In this document: in pieces, positions 7,475 through 16,900 of the stretch | Layout: every line of letters starts with the position of its first letter | Position numbering within the stretch: the first letter of the stretch is position 1 | Assembly: GCF_000968685.2 (NCBI RefSeq) | Contig: NZ_LAKD02000072.1 | Span: 81,791 to 145,790, forward strand | Reading direction: 5' to 3' | From: Streptomyces antioxidans | Lineage (GTDB): Bacteria; Actinomycetota; Actinomycetes; Streptomycetales; Streptomycetaceae | DNA: 64,000 bases | Notes under the pieces: model-generated | Told to the model about the DNA's origin: nothing | The model's input: the letters and a program-made list of their open reading frames with translations, nothing else | The model's database searches: none | Position numbers and translations under genes: made by a program

Positions 7475-8644
7475 ATGGCTGAAACCATCCCGGCCGGATC
7501 CACCACGGACGGCGTCATCCAGGTGGGCCAGCCCACCGATGCCCGGGTGAGCGCGCCCGCGTCGTACGACGTGGCCGACTTCCCGGTGCCCCATGGCCGC
7601 GAGGAGGACTGGCGGTTCACCCCCCTGGAGCGGCTGCGCGGTCTCCACGACGGCACGGCCGTCGCCGACGGCGGCGTCAAGGTCGAGGTCAGCGCCCCCG
7701 AGGGGGTCACGGTCGAGACCGTGGGCCGCGACGACGCGCGCCTGGGGAGGGCCGGCAAACCGGTGGACCGGGTGGCGGCCCAGGCGTACAGCTCCTTCGA
7801 GAAGGCGTCGGTCGTCTCGGTGCCCAAGGAGACGGTGCTCACCGAGCCGGTGCGGATCGCCGTGCACGGCGAGGGCGGCACCGCCTTCGGCCACCAGGTG
7901 ATCGAGCTCGGCGCCTTCGCCGAGGCGGTCGTGGTCATCGACCACACCGGTGACGCCACGCTCGCCGCCAATGTGGAGTACCTGATCGGCGACGGCGCCA
8001 AGCTCACCGTGGTCTCGGTCCAGGACTGGGACGACACCGCGGTCCACGCCGGTCAGCACACCGCGTCGGTCGGCCGGGACGCCACCTTCAAGTCCGTGGT
8101 CGTCACCTTCGGCGGCGATCTGGTGCGGCTCCACCCGCGGGTCGTCTACGGCGCCCCCGGCGGTGAGGCCGAGCTCTACGGCCTGTACTTCACCGACAAC
8201 GGCCAGCACCAGGAGCACCGGCTCTTCATCGACCACGACACCCCGCACTGCCGCAGCAACGTGGCCTACAAGGGCGCGCTGCAGGGCGCGGAGGCGCATG
8301 CGGTGTGGATCGGCGATGTGCTGATCCGGGCCGCCGCGGAGGGCACCGACACCTACGAGCTCAACCGCAACCTGGTCCTCACCGACGGCGCCCGCGTCGA
8401 CTCGGTGCCGAACCTGGAGATCGAGACCGGTGAGATCGTCGGCGCCGGTCACGCGAGCGCGACCGGCCGCTTCGAGGACGAGCAGCTGTTCTACCTGATG
8501 GCGCGCGGTATCCCGGCCGACGAGGCCCGCCGTCTGGTGGTCCGCGGCTTCTTCGCCGAGCTCGTCCAGCAGATCGGGCTCCCCGAGCTCGAGGAGCGGC
8601 TCATCGACAAGATCGAGGCCGAGCTGGAGGCGTCCGTAGGATGA
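7475..8644 (+). CDS. sufD: Fe-S cluster assembly protein SufD
   Basis: 389 residues, partner of SufB in the SufBC2D complex. It has a variable N terminus, a central beta-helix (VVVIDHTGDATLAANVEYLIGDGAKLTVVSVQ), and the conserved HHxx-like DTPHCRSNVAYKGAL region. The C-terminal helices EDEQLFYLMARGIPADEARRLVVRGFFAELV contact SufC. The stop overlaps the next gene by four bases (ATGA). Confidence 0.95.
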   Translation: MAETIPAGSTTDGVIQVGQPTDARVSAPASYDVADFPVPHGREEDWRFTPLERLRGLHDGTAVADGGVKVEVSAPEGVTVETVGRDDARLGRAGKPVDRVAAQAYSSFEKASVVSVPKETVLTEPVRIAVHGEGGTAFGHQVIELGAFAEAVVVIDHTGDATLAANVEYLIGDGAKLTVVSVQDWDDTAVHAGQHTASVGRDATFKSVVVTFGGDLVRLHPRVVYGAPGGEAELYGLYFTDNGQHQEHRLFIDHDTPHCRSNVAYKGALQGAEAHAVWIGDVLIRAAAEGTDTYELNRNLVLTDGARVDSVPNLEIETGEIVGAGHASATGRFEDEQLFYLMARGIPADEARRLVVRGFFAELVQQIGLPELEERLIDKIEAELEASVG

Positions 8645-8964
8645 CCCCGACCTTCGTACGCGTCTGCGCGCTGGACGAACTCGACGAAGACACCCCCAAG
8701 CGGGTCGAGCTCGAGGGCGTGCCGGTCGCCGTCGTGCGCACCGAGGGTGAGGTGTTCGCGGTCAACGACATCTGCTCGCACGCGAACGTCTCGCTGTCCG
8801 AGGGCGAGGTGGAGGACTGCCAGATCGAGTGCTGGCTGCACGGCTCCAGCTTCGACCTGCGCACCGGAAAGCCGTCCGGCCTCCCCGCGACGCGCCCGAT
8901 CCCCGTATACCCCGTAAAGATCGAAGGGGACGATGTGCTCGTCTCCGTCACCCAGGAGTCCTGA
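8641..8964 (+). CDS. Rieske-type [2Fe-2S] ferredoxin inside the suf operon
   Basis: 107 residues, a single Rieske domain. The ligand motifs are C45-S-H47 and C64-W-L-H67, with the usual GSSFDLRTGKPS loop after the second pair. The protein is soluble and resembles ferredoxin subunits of non-heme iron oxygenases. It is fused to the operon by an ATGA overlap with sufD and lies 7 bases before sufC. In actinobacteria this gene commonly accompanies suf; it may supply electrons to, or receive clusters from, the machinery (inference). Confidence 0.9.
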   Translation: MTPTFVRVCALDELDEDTPKRVELEGVPVAVVRTEGEVFAVNDICSHANVSLSEGEVEDCQIECWLHGSSFDLRTGKPSGLPATRPIPVYPVKIEGDDVLVSVTQES

Positions 8965-8971
8965 GGCACCC

Positions 8972-9736
8972 ATGGCCACGCTTGAGATCCACGACCTGCA
9001 CGTTTCCGTCGACGCCGAGGGCGGCCCCCGCGAGATCCTGCGCGGTGTCGACCTGACCGTCAAGCAGGGCGAGACGCACGCCATCATGGGCCCCAACGGC
9101 TCCGGCAAGTCCACCCTGGCCTACTCGCTCGCCGGTCACCCGAAGTACACGGTCACCGGCGGCACCGTGACGCTGGACGGCGAGGACGTGCTCGCGATGT
9201 CCGTCGACGAGCGCGCCCGCGCCGGTGTCTTCCTCGCCATGCAGTACCCGGTCGAGGTCCCCGGCGTCTCGGTCTCCAACTTCCTGCGCACCTCCGCGAC
9301 CGCGATCCGCGGCGAGGCGCCCAAGCTCCGCACCTGGGTGAAGGAGGTCAAGGAGGCCATGGAGCGCCTCCACATCGACCCCTCCTTCGCCGAGCGGAAC
9401 GTGAACGAGGGCTTCTCCGGCGGTGAGAAGAAGCGCCACGAGATCCTCCAGCTGGAGCTGCTGAAGCCGGCGATCGCGATCCTCGACGAGACCGACTCCG
9501 GCCTCGACGTGGACGCGCTGCGGGTGGTCTCCGAGGGCGTCAACCGGGTCCGGGAGTCCGGCCAGGTCGGCACCCTGCTGATCACCCACTACACCCGTAT
9601 CCTGCGGTACATCAAGCCCGACCACGTCCATGTCTTCGCGGCGGGGCGGATCGCCGAGTCCGGCGGTCCCGAGCTCGCCGACAAGCTGGAGGAAGAGGGC
9701 TACGAGGAGTACGTGAAGGGAGGCGCGTCCGAGTGA
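8972..9736 (+). CDS. sufC: Fe-S cluster assembly ATPase SufC
   Basis: 254 residues from ATG 8972. Walker A is GPNGSGKST (40-48), the SufC-type signature is FSGGEKKRHE (148-157), and Walker B is AIAILDETDSGLD. This soluble ABC ATPase powers the SufBCD scaffold. GGAG-type bases overlap the end of the Rieske gene. The stop overlaps the sufS GTG start (GTGA). Confidence 0.97.
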   Translation: MATLEIHDLHVSVDAEGGPREILRGVDLTVKQGETHAIMGPNGSGKSTLAYSLAGHPKYTVTGGTVTLDGEDVLAMSVDERARAGVFLAMQYPVEVPGVSVSNFLRTSATAIRGEAPKLRTWVKEVKEAMERLHIDPSFAERNVNEGFSGGEKKRHEILQLELLKPAIAILDETDSGLDVDALRVVSEGVNRVRESGQVGTLLITHYTRILRYIKPDHVHVFAAGRIAESGGPELADKLEEEGYEEYVKGGASE

Positions 9737-10989
9737 CACGGTTGCCGGGCCTCCTCGACACCGAGGCGATCCGCAAGGACTTCCCGATCCTGGACCGGGT
9801 CGTCCACGACGGCCAGCGGCTCGTCTACCTGGACAACGCGGCGACCTCGCAGAAGCCGCGCCAGGTGCTGGACGTGCTGAACGACTACTACGAGCGCTCC
9901 AACGCCAATGTGCACCGGGGCGTCCATGTGCTCGCGGAGGAGGCCACGGCGCTGTACGAGGGCGCCCGCGACAAGGTCGCCGCCTTCATCAACGCTCCCA
10001 GCCGCGATGAGGTGATCTTCACCAAGAACGCGTCGGAGTCCCTCAACCTGGTCGCCAACATGCTCGGCTGGGCCGATGAGCCCTACCGGGTGGACCAGGA
10101 CACCGAGATCGTCATCACCGAGATGGAGCACCACTCCAACATCGTTCCGTGGCAGCTGCTCTCGCAGCGCACCGGCGCGAAGCTGAAGTGGTTCGGCCTC
10201 ACCGAGGACGGCCGCCTCGATCTGTCGGAGATCGAGCAGACCATCACCGAGAAGACCAAGGTCGTCTCGTTCGTGCTGGTCTCCAACATCCTCGGCACGG
10301 TCAACCCGGTCGAGGCGATCGTCCGCCGCGCCCAGGACGTCGGCGCACTCGTGGTGATCGACGCCTCCCAGGCCGCCCCGCACATGCTGCTGGACGTGCA
10401 GGCGCTCCAGGCCGACTTCGTGGCCTTCACCGGCCACAAGATGTGCGGTCCGACCGGTATCGGGGTGCTGTGGGGCCGCCAGGAGCTGCTGGAGGACCTG
10501 CCGCCGTTCCTCGGCGGCGGCGAGATGATCGAGACCGTCTCGATGCACTCGTCCACCTATGCCCCGGCGCCGCACAAGTTCGAGGCCGGTACGCCCCCGA
10601 TCGCCCAGGCCGTCGGCCTCGGCGCGGCCGTGGACTACCTCACCTCGATCGGCATGGACAACATCACCCGCCATGAGCACGCCCTGACGCACTACGCGGT
10701 CGGCAGGCTCCTCGAGGTGCCGGACCTGCGCATCATCGGCCCCACCACGGCCGAGGAGCGCGGCGCCACGATCTCCTTCACGCTCGGTGACATCCACCCC
10801 CACGATGTGGGCCAGGTGCTGGACGAGCAGGGGATCGCGGTCCGGGTCGGCCACCACTGCGCCCGCCCCGTATGCCTGCGCTATGGAATTCCGGCGACCA
10901 CCCGGGCGTCGTTCTATCTGTACTCCACGCCGGCCGAGGTCGATGCCTTGGTGGAGGGCCTGGAGCACGTACGGAACTTCTTCGGGTAG
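9733..10989 (+). CDS. sufS: Cysteine desulfurase SufS
   Basis: 418 residues, type II NifS-like PLP enzyme that removes sulfur from cysteine to a persulfide. The PLP lysine is K236 in TGHKMCGPTG, the PLP-stacking His region is MEHHSNIVPW (131-140), and the catalytic Cys is C376 in RVGHHCARP. The short active-site loop around C376 is typical of type II enzymes, which need SufU or SufE as acceptor; sufU follows 11 bases downstream. Confidence 0.97.
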   Translation: MTRLPGLLDTEAIRKDFPILDRVVHDGQRLVYLDNAATSQKPRQVLDVLNDYYERSNANVHRGVHVLAEEATALYEGARDKVAAFINAPSRDEVIFTKNASESLNLVANMLGWADEPYRVDQDTEIVITEMEHHSNIVPWQLLSQRTGAKLKWFGLTEDGRLDLSEIEQTITEKTKVVSFVLVSNILGTVNPVEAIVRRAQDVGALVVIDASQAAPHMLLDVQALQADFVAFTGHKMCGPTGIGVLWGRQELLEDLPPFLGGGEMIETVSMHSSTYAPAPHKFEAGTPPIAQAVGLGAAVDYLTSIGMDNITRHEHALTHYAVGRLLEVPDLRIIGPTTAEERGATISFTLGDIHPHDVGQVLDEQGIAVRVGHHCARPVCLRYGIPATTRASFYLYSTPAEVDALVEGLEHVRNFFG

Positions 10990-11000
10990 GGGCGTGCCGC

Positions 11001-11465
11001 GTGAAGCTGGATTCGATGTACCAGGACGTGATCCTGGACCACTACAAGAACCCCCATGGCCGGGGGCTGAGGAACGGCGACGCAGAGGTACACCACGTCA
11101 ATCCGACCTGCGGTGACGAGATCACGCTCCGGGTGCGGCTTGACGGCGACACCATCGAGGACGTGAGCTACGAGGGTCAGGGCTGTTCCATCAGCCAGGC
11201 CAGCGCCTCGGTGCTCAACGAGCTGCTGGTGGGCAAGGAGCTGGCCGAGGCCCACCGGATCCAGGAGACCTTCCTGGAGCTGATGCAGTCCAAGGGCAAG
11301 GCCGAGCCGGACGACGCCATGGAGGAGGTGCTGGAGGACGCGATCGCGTTCGCCGGTGTCTCCAAGTATCCGGCCCGGGTGAAATGCGCCCTGCTGAGCT
11401 GGATGGCCTGGAAGGACGCCACGTCGCAGGCGCTGGGCGAGACCGCCGGAGGGAAGACCGCATGA
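11001..11465 (+). CDS. sufU: Sulfur acceptor / scaffold SufU
   Basis: 154 residues from GTG 11001. An IscU-like zinc protein that takes persulfide sulfur from SufS. The three conserved cysteines are C37 (NPTCGDE), C62 (GQGCSISQAS) and C129 (RVKCALLSW); the family's usual 18-21-residue insertion is present between C62 and C129 (KGKAEPDDAMEEVLEDA). The stop overlaps the next start (ATGA). Confidence 0.95.
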   Translation: MKLDSMYQDVILDHYKNPHGRGLRNGDAEVHHVNPTCGDEITLRVRLDGDTIEDVSYEGQGCSISQASASVLNELLVGKELAEAHRIQETFLELMQSKGKAEPDDAMEEVLEDAIAFAGVSKYPARVKCALLSWMAWKDATSQALGETAGGKTA

Positions 11466-11800
11466 CTGAGAACACCGCCACCACCACCAAGCCCGCCAGC
11501 GAGGAAGAGGTCCGCGAGGCCCTGTACGACGTCGTGGACCCCGAGCTGGGCATCGACGTGGTCAACCTCGGCCTGGTCTACGGCATCCATGTCGACGACG
11601 CCAATATCGCCACCATCGACATGACGCTCACCTCGGCGGCCTGTCCGCTGACCGATGTCATCGAGGACCAGGCCAAGTCCGCGACCGACGGCATCGTCAA
11701 CGAGCTGCGGATCAACTGGGTCTGGATGCCGCCGTGGGGCCCGGACAAGATCACCGACGATGGGCGTGAGCAGCTGCGCGCGCTCGGCTTCAACGTCTGA
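11462..11800 (+). CDS. sufT: SufT, MIP18/DUF59 Fe-S maturation factor
   Basis: 112 residues. The DUF59 signature DPELGIDVVNLGLVY is followed by LTSAACPLTD with the reactive Cys. Proteins of this family help insert or traffic Fe-S clusters. It is the last gene of the suf operon: it overlaps sufU and is followed 23 bases later by a strong terminator. Confidence 0.92.
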   Translation: MTENTATTTKPASEEEVREALYDVVDPELGIDVVNLGLVYGIHVDDANIATIDMTLTSAACPLTDVIEDQAKSATDGIVNELRINWVWMPPWGPDKITDDGREQLRALGFNV

Positions 11801-11823
11801 CGGCTCCCCCCCCGGGCCTCCTG

Positions 11824-11855
11824 AGCGGCCCCCGTGCTTCGGCACGGGGGCCGCT
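11824..11855 (+). terminator. Terminator of the suf operon
   Basis: A perfect 14-base-pair GC stem (11824-11837 with 11842-11855) closed by the stable tetraloop TTCG. There is no T-run, as is usual for Streptomyces terminators. Confidence 0.9.
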
Positions 11856-11882
11856 CGCGTGTCCATGGCCCCGGGTGGCATG

Positions 11883-11925
11883 GTTGTGTACGCCCGTACG
11901 CATCGTTGTGTACACTCGTACGCAT
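11883..11925 (+). promoter_or_regulatory. Paired operators and promoter of the SMR-TetR operon
   Basis: Two 21-base direct repeats start at 11883 and 11905, 22 bases (two helical turns) apart, with 19 of 21 bases identical. Each contains GTAC elements in dyad (GTACNCNCGTAC). The second covers a TACACT -10 box (11911-11916), the predicted start site and the ATG at 11924. The expected ligand is the TetR protein encoded downstream (inference). Confidence 0.65.
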
Positions 11926-12244
11926 GGGATATGTGACGCTCTCCGGGGCCATCCTGGCCGAGATCCTGGCGACCACCTCGATGAAGTACAGCGAAGGGTT
12001 CAGCAGGCTCTGGCCCTCGCTGGTCACCGGCGCGGGCTATCTGCTGTCCTTCGTGCTGCTCGCGCACACGCTCAAGACCATCTCCGTCAGCACCGCCTAC
12101 GCCATATGGGCCGGGGCGGGGACCGCCGTCATCGCCGCGATCGGCATGCTCTTCCTGGGGGAGGCGATGACCGCCGCCAAGGTGCTCGGGGTGCTGCTGG
12201 TCATCGCCGGAGTGGTGGTGCTCAATCTGAACGGCGCCCACTGA
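11924..12244 (+). CDS. Small multidrug resistance (SMR) family transporter
   Basis: 106 residues, four hydrophobic helices. The key Glu in helix 1 is present (AEILATTSMKYSEGF), as are the helix 3-4 features AYAIWAGAGTA and GVLLVIAGVVVLNL. The EmrE/SugE-like fold exports cationic compounds or guanidinium with proton antiport; the exact substrate cannot be read from sequence. TACACT lies 7 bases before the ATG, so it is probably leaderless. The stop overlaps the next start by one base (TGATG). Confidence 0.92.
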   Translation: MGYVTLSGAILAEILATTSMKYSEGFSRLWPSLVTGAGYLLSFVLLAHTLKTISVSTAYAIWAGAGTAVIAAIGMLFLGEAMTAAKVLGVLLVIAGVVVLNLNGAH

Positions 12245-12813
12245 TGGGCCGCCGCTACGACCCCGAGCGGCGGCAGCGGATCATCGACGCCGCGACCGCC
12301 GTGGTCCGCGAGCGCGGCATCGTGGGGCTCGGCCACCGGGCCGTGGCCGCCGCCGCCGATGTGCCGCTGGGCTCCACGACGTACCACTTCGCGACCCTCG
12401 ACGACCTGCTGATCGCGGCGCTCCGCCAGATCAACGCGGAGTGGCTGGCGGAGGTGAAGCGGTGGGCGGAGGGCGTCGACCCGGCCGCACCCCCCGCGGA
12501 CGAGCTGGCCCGGTGGCTCGAGGAGCAGCTCACGGGCGACCGGGCGCGGATGGAGCTGGAGTACGAGCTGTACTTCGCCGCGCTGCGCCACGAGGGGCTG
12601 CGGCCGCTCGCCGCAGAGTGCCTGGACGAGACGGCCCGGCTGCTGACGCGGCTGGTGCCCGACGCGGCCACGGCGCGCGCCGTGGTGGCCCTGATGGACG
12701 GGCTGACCCTGCAAGTGCTGCTGGCGGACCGCCCGTACGACCGGGAGGACATCCGCGCGGCGCTGGCGCGGATCATGGGCGGGAACGGCGCGAACGGCTC
12801 GACCGCCGGTTGA
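12244..12813 (+). CDS. TetR-family repressor, partner of the SMR transporter
   Basis: 189 residues. N-terminal helix-turn-helix at about residues 10-55 (RRQRIIDAATAVVRERG, HRAVAAAADVPLGSTTYHFATLDDLL); the rest is an all-helical ligand domain. Coupling to the SMR gene by a one-base overlap implies autoregulated drug-responsive control through the paired sites at 11883-11925 (inference). Confidence 0.9.
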   Translation: MGRRYDPERRQRIIDAATAVVRERGIVGLGHRAVAAAADVPLGSTTYHFATLDDLLIAALRQINAEWLAEVKRWAEGVDPAAPPADELARWLEEQLTGDRARMELEYELYFAALRHEGLRPLAAECLDETARLLTRLVPDAATARAVVALMDGLTLQVLLADRPYDREDIRAALARIMGGNGANGSTAG

Positions 12814-12879
12814 GCCCGCGCGGCGGCCCGCCCGGGCCCGCTCGCTGAGACCGGTTCGCCTCCCGGGCCCGGCTCCGGT

Positions 12880-12885
12880 TAGCGT
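12880..12885 (+). promoter_or_regulatory. -10 box of dapD, leaderless type
   Basis: TAGCGT is followed by 7 bases and then the dapD ATG; no Shine-Dalgarno sequence precedes the start. Confidence 0.45.
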
Positions 12886-12892
12886 TCTGACC

Positions 12893-13882
12893 ATGACCGA
12901 TGCATCCACCACCGCCCCCACCGGCGCCGTCGCCGCCGGTCTCGCCACCCTCACCGAGGACGGCACCGTCCTGGACACCTGGTTCCCGGCCCCCGAGTTG
13001 ACCGCCGAGCCCGGCCCGGCCGGGACCGAGCGGCTCGACGCCGAGCGCACCGCGCGGCTGCTGGGCGAGACCGCCCTCAAGGCGGTCGGACCGGACCCGC
13101 GGCGCGGCGTCGAGGTCGTCGCCGTCCGCACGGTCGTCGCCTCGCTGGACGAGAAGCCGCAGGACGCCCACGACGTCTATCTGCGGCTGCATCTGCTCAG
13201 CCACCGGCTGGTCAAGCCGCACGGCCTGAGCCTGGACGGCCAGTTCGGCCTGCTGGCCAACGTCGCCTGGACCTCGCTCGGCCCCGTCGCCGCCGACCAG
13301 GTGGAGCGGGCCCGGCTCGCCGCCCGTGCCGAGGGGCTGCAGCTGTCGGTGACCAGTGTCGACAAGTTCCCCCGTATGACCGACTACGTCGTCCCCGGCG
13401 GCGTCCGCATCGGAGACGCCGACCGGGTCCGGCTCGGCGCCCACCTCGCCCCCGGGACCACGGTCATGCACGAGGGCTTCGTCAACTTCAACGCCGGAAC
13501 GCTCGGCACCTCCATGGTCGAGGGCCGGATCAGCGCGGGCGTCGTGGTGGGCGACGGCTCCGACATCGGCGGCGGCGCCTCGATCATGGGCACCCTCTCC
13601 GGCGGCGGCAAGCAGACGATCACCATCGGCGAGCGCTGCCTGCTCGGCGCGGAGGCGGGCCTGGGGATCTCGCTCGGCGATGACTCCATCGTCGAGGCGG
13701 GGCTGTATGTGACGGCGGGCACCCGCGTCTCGCTCCCGGACGGCAAGATCGCCAAGGCGCTGGAGCTCTCCGGCGTCAACAACCTCCTCTTCCGCCGCAA
13801 CTCCATCACCGGCGCGGTCGAGGCGCTGCCCCGCAGCGGCTCGTGGGGCGGGCTGAACGCGGCGCTGCACAGCAACGACTGA
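12893..13882 (+). CDS. dapD: 2,3,4,5-tetrahydropyridine-2,6-dicarboxylate N-succinyltransferase
   Basis: 329 residues, the long actinobacterial form of DapD. It succinylates tetrahydrodipicolinate in meso-diaminopimelate/lysine synthesis in the cytosol. The C-terminal half shows the left-handed beta-helix hexapeptide pattern (GGVRIGDADRVRLGAHLAPGT, MVEGRISAGVVVGDGSDIGGG). The catalytic-site stretch MHEGFVNFNAGTLG is present, and the end SGVNNLLFRRNSITGAVEA matches the family. Transcription converges on the large gene downstream. Confidence 0.95.
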   Translation: MTDASTTAPTGAVAAGLATLTEDGTVLDTWFPAPELTAEPGPAGTERLDAERTARLLGETALKAVGPDPRRGVEVVAVRTVVASLDEKPQDAHDVYLRLHLLSHRLVKPHGLSLDGQFGLLANVAWTSLGPVAADQVERARLAARAEGLQLSVTSVDKFPRMTDYVVPGGVRIGDADRVRLGAHLAPGTTVMHEGFVNFNAGTLGTSMVEGRISAGVVVGDGSDIGGGASIMGTLSGGGKQTITIGERCLLGAEAGLGISLGDDSIVEAGLYVTAGTRVSLPDGKIAKALELSGVNNLLFRRNSITGAVEALPRSGSWGGLNAALHSND

Positions 13883-13935
13883 TCATTCGGGGCGCACAGC
13901 GACCGCCCGGGGCAGCGGACTTGGCCGGGGCACCG

Positions 13936-16900
13936 TCACTCCGGCCGGTCCACGACCTCCAGTGGCTCGGCCGACCGGAGGAAGCGCAGGTCGTCCATGA
14001 CCAGAGCGACATCGGTGGCGCCGCCGCGGCGGAGGGATGGGGCCAGGGAGTCCAGCCCGGACCAGCGGGACGGGCGGAGGTGGACGCGGTAGCCGTCGCC
14101 GGCGGGCTCCAGGGTGAGGGCTTCGCCGATGGCGAGCCTGCCCTCCGGGAGGTGGGCCGCGGTCGCTCCGGCGGCTCCTTCCAGGGCGGTGACCGAGGTG
14201 ACTCCGGTGGTGATGGGCAGGGTCGTGTCCGGGCTGGTGATGTGTTCGTGCAGGTCACGCAGGCGGGCGGCAGCGATCGTACGGGCGGGGTGGTCCTTGG
14301 GCAGGCGGTCGTCCAAGAGCCTCGCAGCGCGGGCGATGTGACCCAGCGGCGGTACGGACGGGCGCTCGCCGAGCAGGGCGATCAGCGCCTCCAGGGCGTC
14401 CTCGGCGCCGGAGGCGAGGGTGACCCACTGCTCGGTGGTGAGCGGGGTGAGCCTCGGGTGGCGTTGTGTCCAGTACGCGACCGCCCGGTCCAGGTCGGGG
14501 CCCGTACGCCAGAGGTCGGCGGGGTCGTCGGGCATGAGCAGCTCGGCGACTTCGATGGCCTCGTCGATGGTGGTGAGCGCCTCGAGGGAGAGCGCGGCGA
14601 TGCGCAGTTCGCTCTCGGTCAGGTGGAGTTCGCGGGCGCGGACGGCGTCGTCCTTGCTGAAGGCGGCGACGCGGCCCCGCGCCCAGCCGTCCGGCCAGGA
14701 GAGCGTGCGGGCCGAGGTGGACAGCAGGATCAGGCACTGGGCCGGTGACAGGCCGGTGGCCTCGGCGAACGCCCGTACGGTCGCCTCCCGGCCCACGGGC
14801 GGCGGACCGTTCTCGGCGATCAGGTCGAGTGCCCGCCGGAGCCGGTCCGGGTCGCCCCAGCCGCGGCAGGTCCGCAGCTCGACGGCGCGGTTGCGGGTGA
14901 ACAGGAGCGGGTCGGGGCCGCCCGGGGTGCGGAGGAGCGCCGTGACGGCGTACCCGTGGTACTCCACCCGCTCGTGATCGGCGACGGCGGCGGCCGCGAT
15001 GGGGCCGAGGCCCGAGCTGATCTGCCCGAGGTCGTACGTCGTGCGCAGCCGGGTGACGTGCCAGGTGCCGTCGGTACGGAGGAGTTCGGGGACGGCGGCC
15101 AGTCTCAGAAGTCGTGCGCGCCCGCCGTGGCCCCACGCGGCCGCCAGGACGGCGGCGCCGAGGCGGCCCAGCGTGTTCTCGACCCCCGCAACGACGGCGG
15201 TGTCGAATGTCGCGATCTTCCTGTCGTACGGCATCCCGGCGGCGGCACGGGTGAAGTGGACGATCCGCTCGTACGCGGACTCGGGCCCCGGATCGTCCGG
15301 CTCGGGGGCCTTCTCGGACCGGACGGCGGGCGCCGCCGAGGCGGGCGCCGGGCGCAGGTGGGGCGGCGGGGTCAGCGCCAGGCGTTCCAGTAGGGCGAAC
15401 GCGCGCTCGCGGCATTCGACGGCCGTCCACACCAGGAACGTGACGCCCCTCCGGAGCGACTCGTCGGTGATCTCCGGCAGGAGCGGGCGGAGCCGTCCCG
15501 CCAACTCGTCGCGGGCGGCGTCCTTTTCCGCATACCTGCTGTCGGGGACCAGCACCCGCATGAGATCGGCGGTGAGAGCGGCGTCCGCGACGTCGATCAG
15601 GGCCTGCGCCTTCTTCTCGTCGACGGCGCGCAGTGCCCTGGAGCCTTCGGGGTCGCGCGGCCGCATCGCCGACCACCGGCCGGGAGGCGCGACCAGGCCG
15701 GTCCCGGAAGCGTAGCGGCAGTATGCGACCGTGCCGATGTTCTCGGCGCCGTCGTGTTCGGGCGCCCTTCCCCAGCCGCGGACGTAGCGGCCGATGGTCC
15801 GCCCGGCCGGGTCCCGCAGCTCGATGATCCGGCCCCGGCCGCGCCACACGGTGGCCTCGGCGCCGCCGGGGAAGGCGACCCGTTCGCCGTCGTCCGGTAC
15901 GACGCGGCGGGCGGCGGGGTGGGTGCTGCCGTGCGGGCAGTGCGGGCCGCCGTGGTCCAGCACGGTCACCCGGCCGTTCACGGCGATCAGGCAGCGGTCG
16001 TGGAGGTCGCGCGCCTCGGTCCGTTCGTGGGACAGGCTGGAGAGGTCCTCGTACGTGCCGAAGCCGTGGGACGGGCCGACTCCGTCCGGTGTGACGACGG
16101 AGGCACGGAACTGGTGCCCCCAGAGCCGGCCGGACTCGATCAGGAGCAGGTCGGTGCCGCTCTCCTCCAGGTAGTCGGTGATGGTGTGGACGTGGCCGGG
16201 GACGAAGGCGGGCGACTCCAGTTCGTCGAGGACGCCGCCGCTCAGCGTGGCGGCGAGGGCTCGGGCCGGGTCCGTCCCGGTCGCGATCGCCCGGACGCTG
16301 TCCAGGAGGGGGCCGGGGACGTCGGCGACGGTGAACCGTTCGGCGTCGCACAGGGCGGCGTGCGCGTCCGGAAGCCCCTGGTCCGGGACCCGCTCGGCGT
16401 GCTCGGCCAGGATGGCGGCGACGATCCGCGCCGTTCCCGGTGTCGTGGTCAGGGCCCGTACGGTGTCGGGGGCGGTCTGCTTCGGGACGGCGGGCTCGGT
16501 GACGTTGAGCTGGTTGGTCACGTTGCCCACGATCGCGTCGCGCAGCAGCGGGGCCCAGTCGGGGTCGGCGGCGACGGCGGCCAAGTCGGTGCCCGCTCCG
16601 GAGGCGAGCCGGTCGTACAGCTTGAACGTGTGCAGCAGCCGGGGCCGGGCGAGCGGGACGCCGCGGTCCACGAGGAGATCGAGGAGCGGGAGGTCGGCGG
16701 CGGTCTCCTCCCAGTGGTCGATCCCGTCCTGGTCCGCTCCCAGTACCGCCTCGTGGTCGTCGCAGGTGAGGCCCTCCGCGCGCAGCCGCGTCCCGGCGTC
16801 GTGCAGGAGGTCGCCGAGAGGGGCGACGGGGAGGGCGAGCCCCGCGTACCGCTTCAGGAAACGGCCGAGCCAGTCCTTCGTCGCCGCCCCCGCAAGCCCG

